From NCBI GenBank assembly GCA_024362935.1, contig JANCRA010000032.1, positions 4,898,001-4,962,000 on the forward strand: 64,000 nucleotides of DNA. Direction: 5' to 3'. The notes beneath the pieces are model-generated. The model worked only from the letters and a program-made list of their open reading frames with translations, had not been told where the DNA came from and made no database searches. The DNA is from Setophaga petechia (Eukaryota; Chordata; Aves; Passeriformes; Parulidae). Of the stretch, positions 62,965 to 64,000 are shown piece after piece. The first letter of the stretch is position 1. Each line of letters opens with the position of its first letter. Both the position numbers and the translations under genes were made by a program.

Positions 62965-64000
62965 CTGCTCATTGCTTTAAGAAAGGACCAAGATTAACTT
63001 GGATGGAGCATTTCCCACTGTTTCTGCTGGCACAAGCAAAGAGTGTCTCCATGATACACTGCATAGCCAGCCCTGCCAGGTGCCCTAGGAGCAGCTGGAG
63101 ACCCAAAGAAAAGGAAAAAATGTCTGAGCTGGTGAATTGTGAAATGGTGCTTAGGAGCACTAGGATGGTTTAATGTCTGATTGTGGCTTTTGTAGGGTTT
63201 CTTTTTAATATGCAAAATAACCTAGTGATTTGTTTGTACTCATAAAGGTGTTGAAAGTAATAGCTGCTACCCCACAGTTAAGAGACAGGGGTTCAGAAGA
63301 CATTAGCAGGCCCACATAAAAGCCAGTTACAGAGGAGATTTTGTGGGTAAAAGTGTGGCAACTGAGATAAAGGGTTTAAAATAGTGTAAGATATTTTTCT
63401 TTCTGTGTTTATTTGGGGGGTTTTGGATTTTTTGTTTGGTTGGTTATTATGATTTTATTCCCTAGTAGTGGAATTTGCACTGCTGTAAATACAATTTATT
63501 AACACAGGTTGCTGCTCAGTCTGAAGTAAGCCCCTCCATTTCTGACTGAAGAAAGCTGCTGTGCCAAACTCTGCTGCAGGAAGAAAGTTAAGACAAATTC
63601 TCAATCTAGTTCTCCCATTTTGCTCCTAAAGAAGTAATTGAGTAAGCCTCTTTTCTATTGCACAGTGCTTCCCCTATAGGACAATGCTAGTGAGTGGATC
63701 AGTGTCCTGAAGAATGGTACAGAACCGAAGACCTGTATTTGAGGCAAGTAAAATTTACAGTTTGCCAGAGGAAGAGGGATACACAGGCTGCACTCTTATA
63801 CAAGCAAAGGAGCCCTTCCAGGGTAATGGGACTACGATGAAAAAATTTGTCAGAAATATTTGTATGTGCAAGAAAGTGCACATTCTGCAAGAAGTGTGAA
63901 CCAATATCCTCAATGGTCATGTGAGAGCAGAAAAAAATGAATGATTACTGTACATTTATGTGTGTGTGTTTTCACAAACTTAAGAAAGTATGTGCACATT
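62965..64000. other. Non-coding DNA to window end
   Basis: A T/G-rich low-complexity tract lies at about 63,413-63,446, and a short TG run at 63,959-63,969. Nothing else was recognised. Confidence 0.5.

Noticed and set aside
1..64000. Prokaryotic-type features: operons, ribosome binding sites, CRISPR arrays, phage genes
   Set aside because: Composition, microsatellites, CR1 LINEs and lack of dense reading frames all indicate vertebrate nuclear DNA; none of these features was seen.

Overview
This window looks like vertebrate nuclear DNA, most likely from a bird. It is AT-rich and shows no long or conserved reading frame, no operons, no tRNA or rRNA genes, no CRISPR array and no complete gene. 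The organism call rests on interspersed repeats. Six segments match the CR1 family of LINE retrotransposons, and together they cover about 7% of the window, a density and family typical of birds. There are also faint traces of older amniote repeats. This comes from reading by eye without database searches, so no species or chromosome is claimed.

Layout. 1-12,700 is AT-rich non-coding DNA with a CA tract, a GTAG tract, a GATATA-like tract, a tandem pair of TTACGTAA palindromes and a GC-richer patch near 9.8-10.6 kb. A CR1 3' end lies at 12.72-13.13 kb. 13.1-37.2 kb is featureless apart from faint ancient repeats (near 16.8, 21.85 and 29.3 kb), a strong hairpin at 20.94 kb and a few weak open stretches. 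37.2-37.87 kb is a striking purine-only microsatellite: 23 GGGA units followed by 122 perfect GGAA units. 42.1-44.4 kb holds a small CR1 tail fragment and a larger internally deleted CR1 on the plus strand (copy A). 53.97-55.79 kb holds a second internally deleted CR1 on the minus strand (copy B). 59.3-59.8 kb and 62.74-62.96 kb hold two older CR1 3' ends, both on the minus strand. A GC-richer stretch of unknown nature lies at 61.8-62.75 kb.

The most interesting observation is the relation between copies A and B. Their last ~800 bp are about 99% identical, including shared disabling mutations. Where the 5' parts overlap (endonuclease region) they differ by roughly a quarter or more, and they also diverge at the extreme 3' end. 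That pattern suggests a gene-conversion tract between inverted LINE copies about 10 kb apart, or retrotransposition of a mosaic, defective source element. I found no convincing new biological system. No host gene can be annotated with confidence: the longest open stretches are either CR1 remnants, microsatellite translation, or chance openings without recognisable domains.
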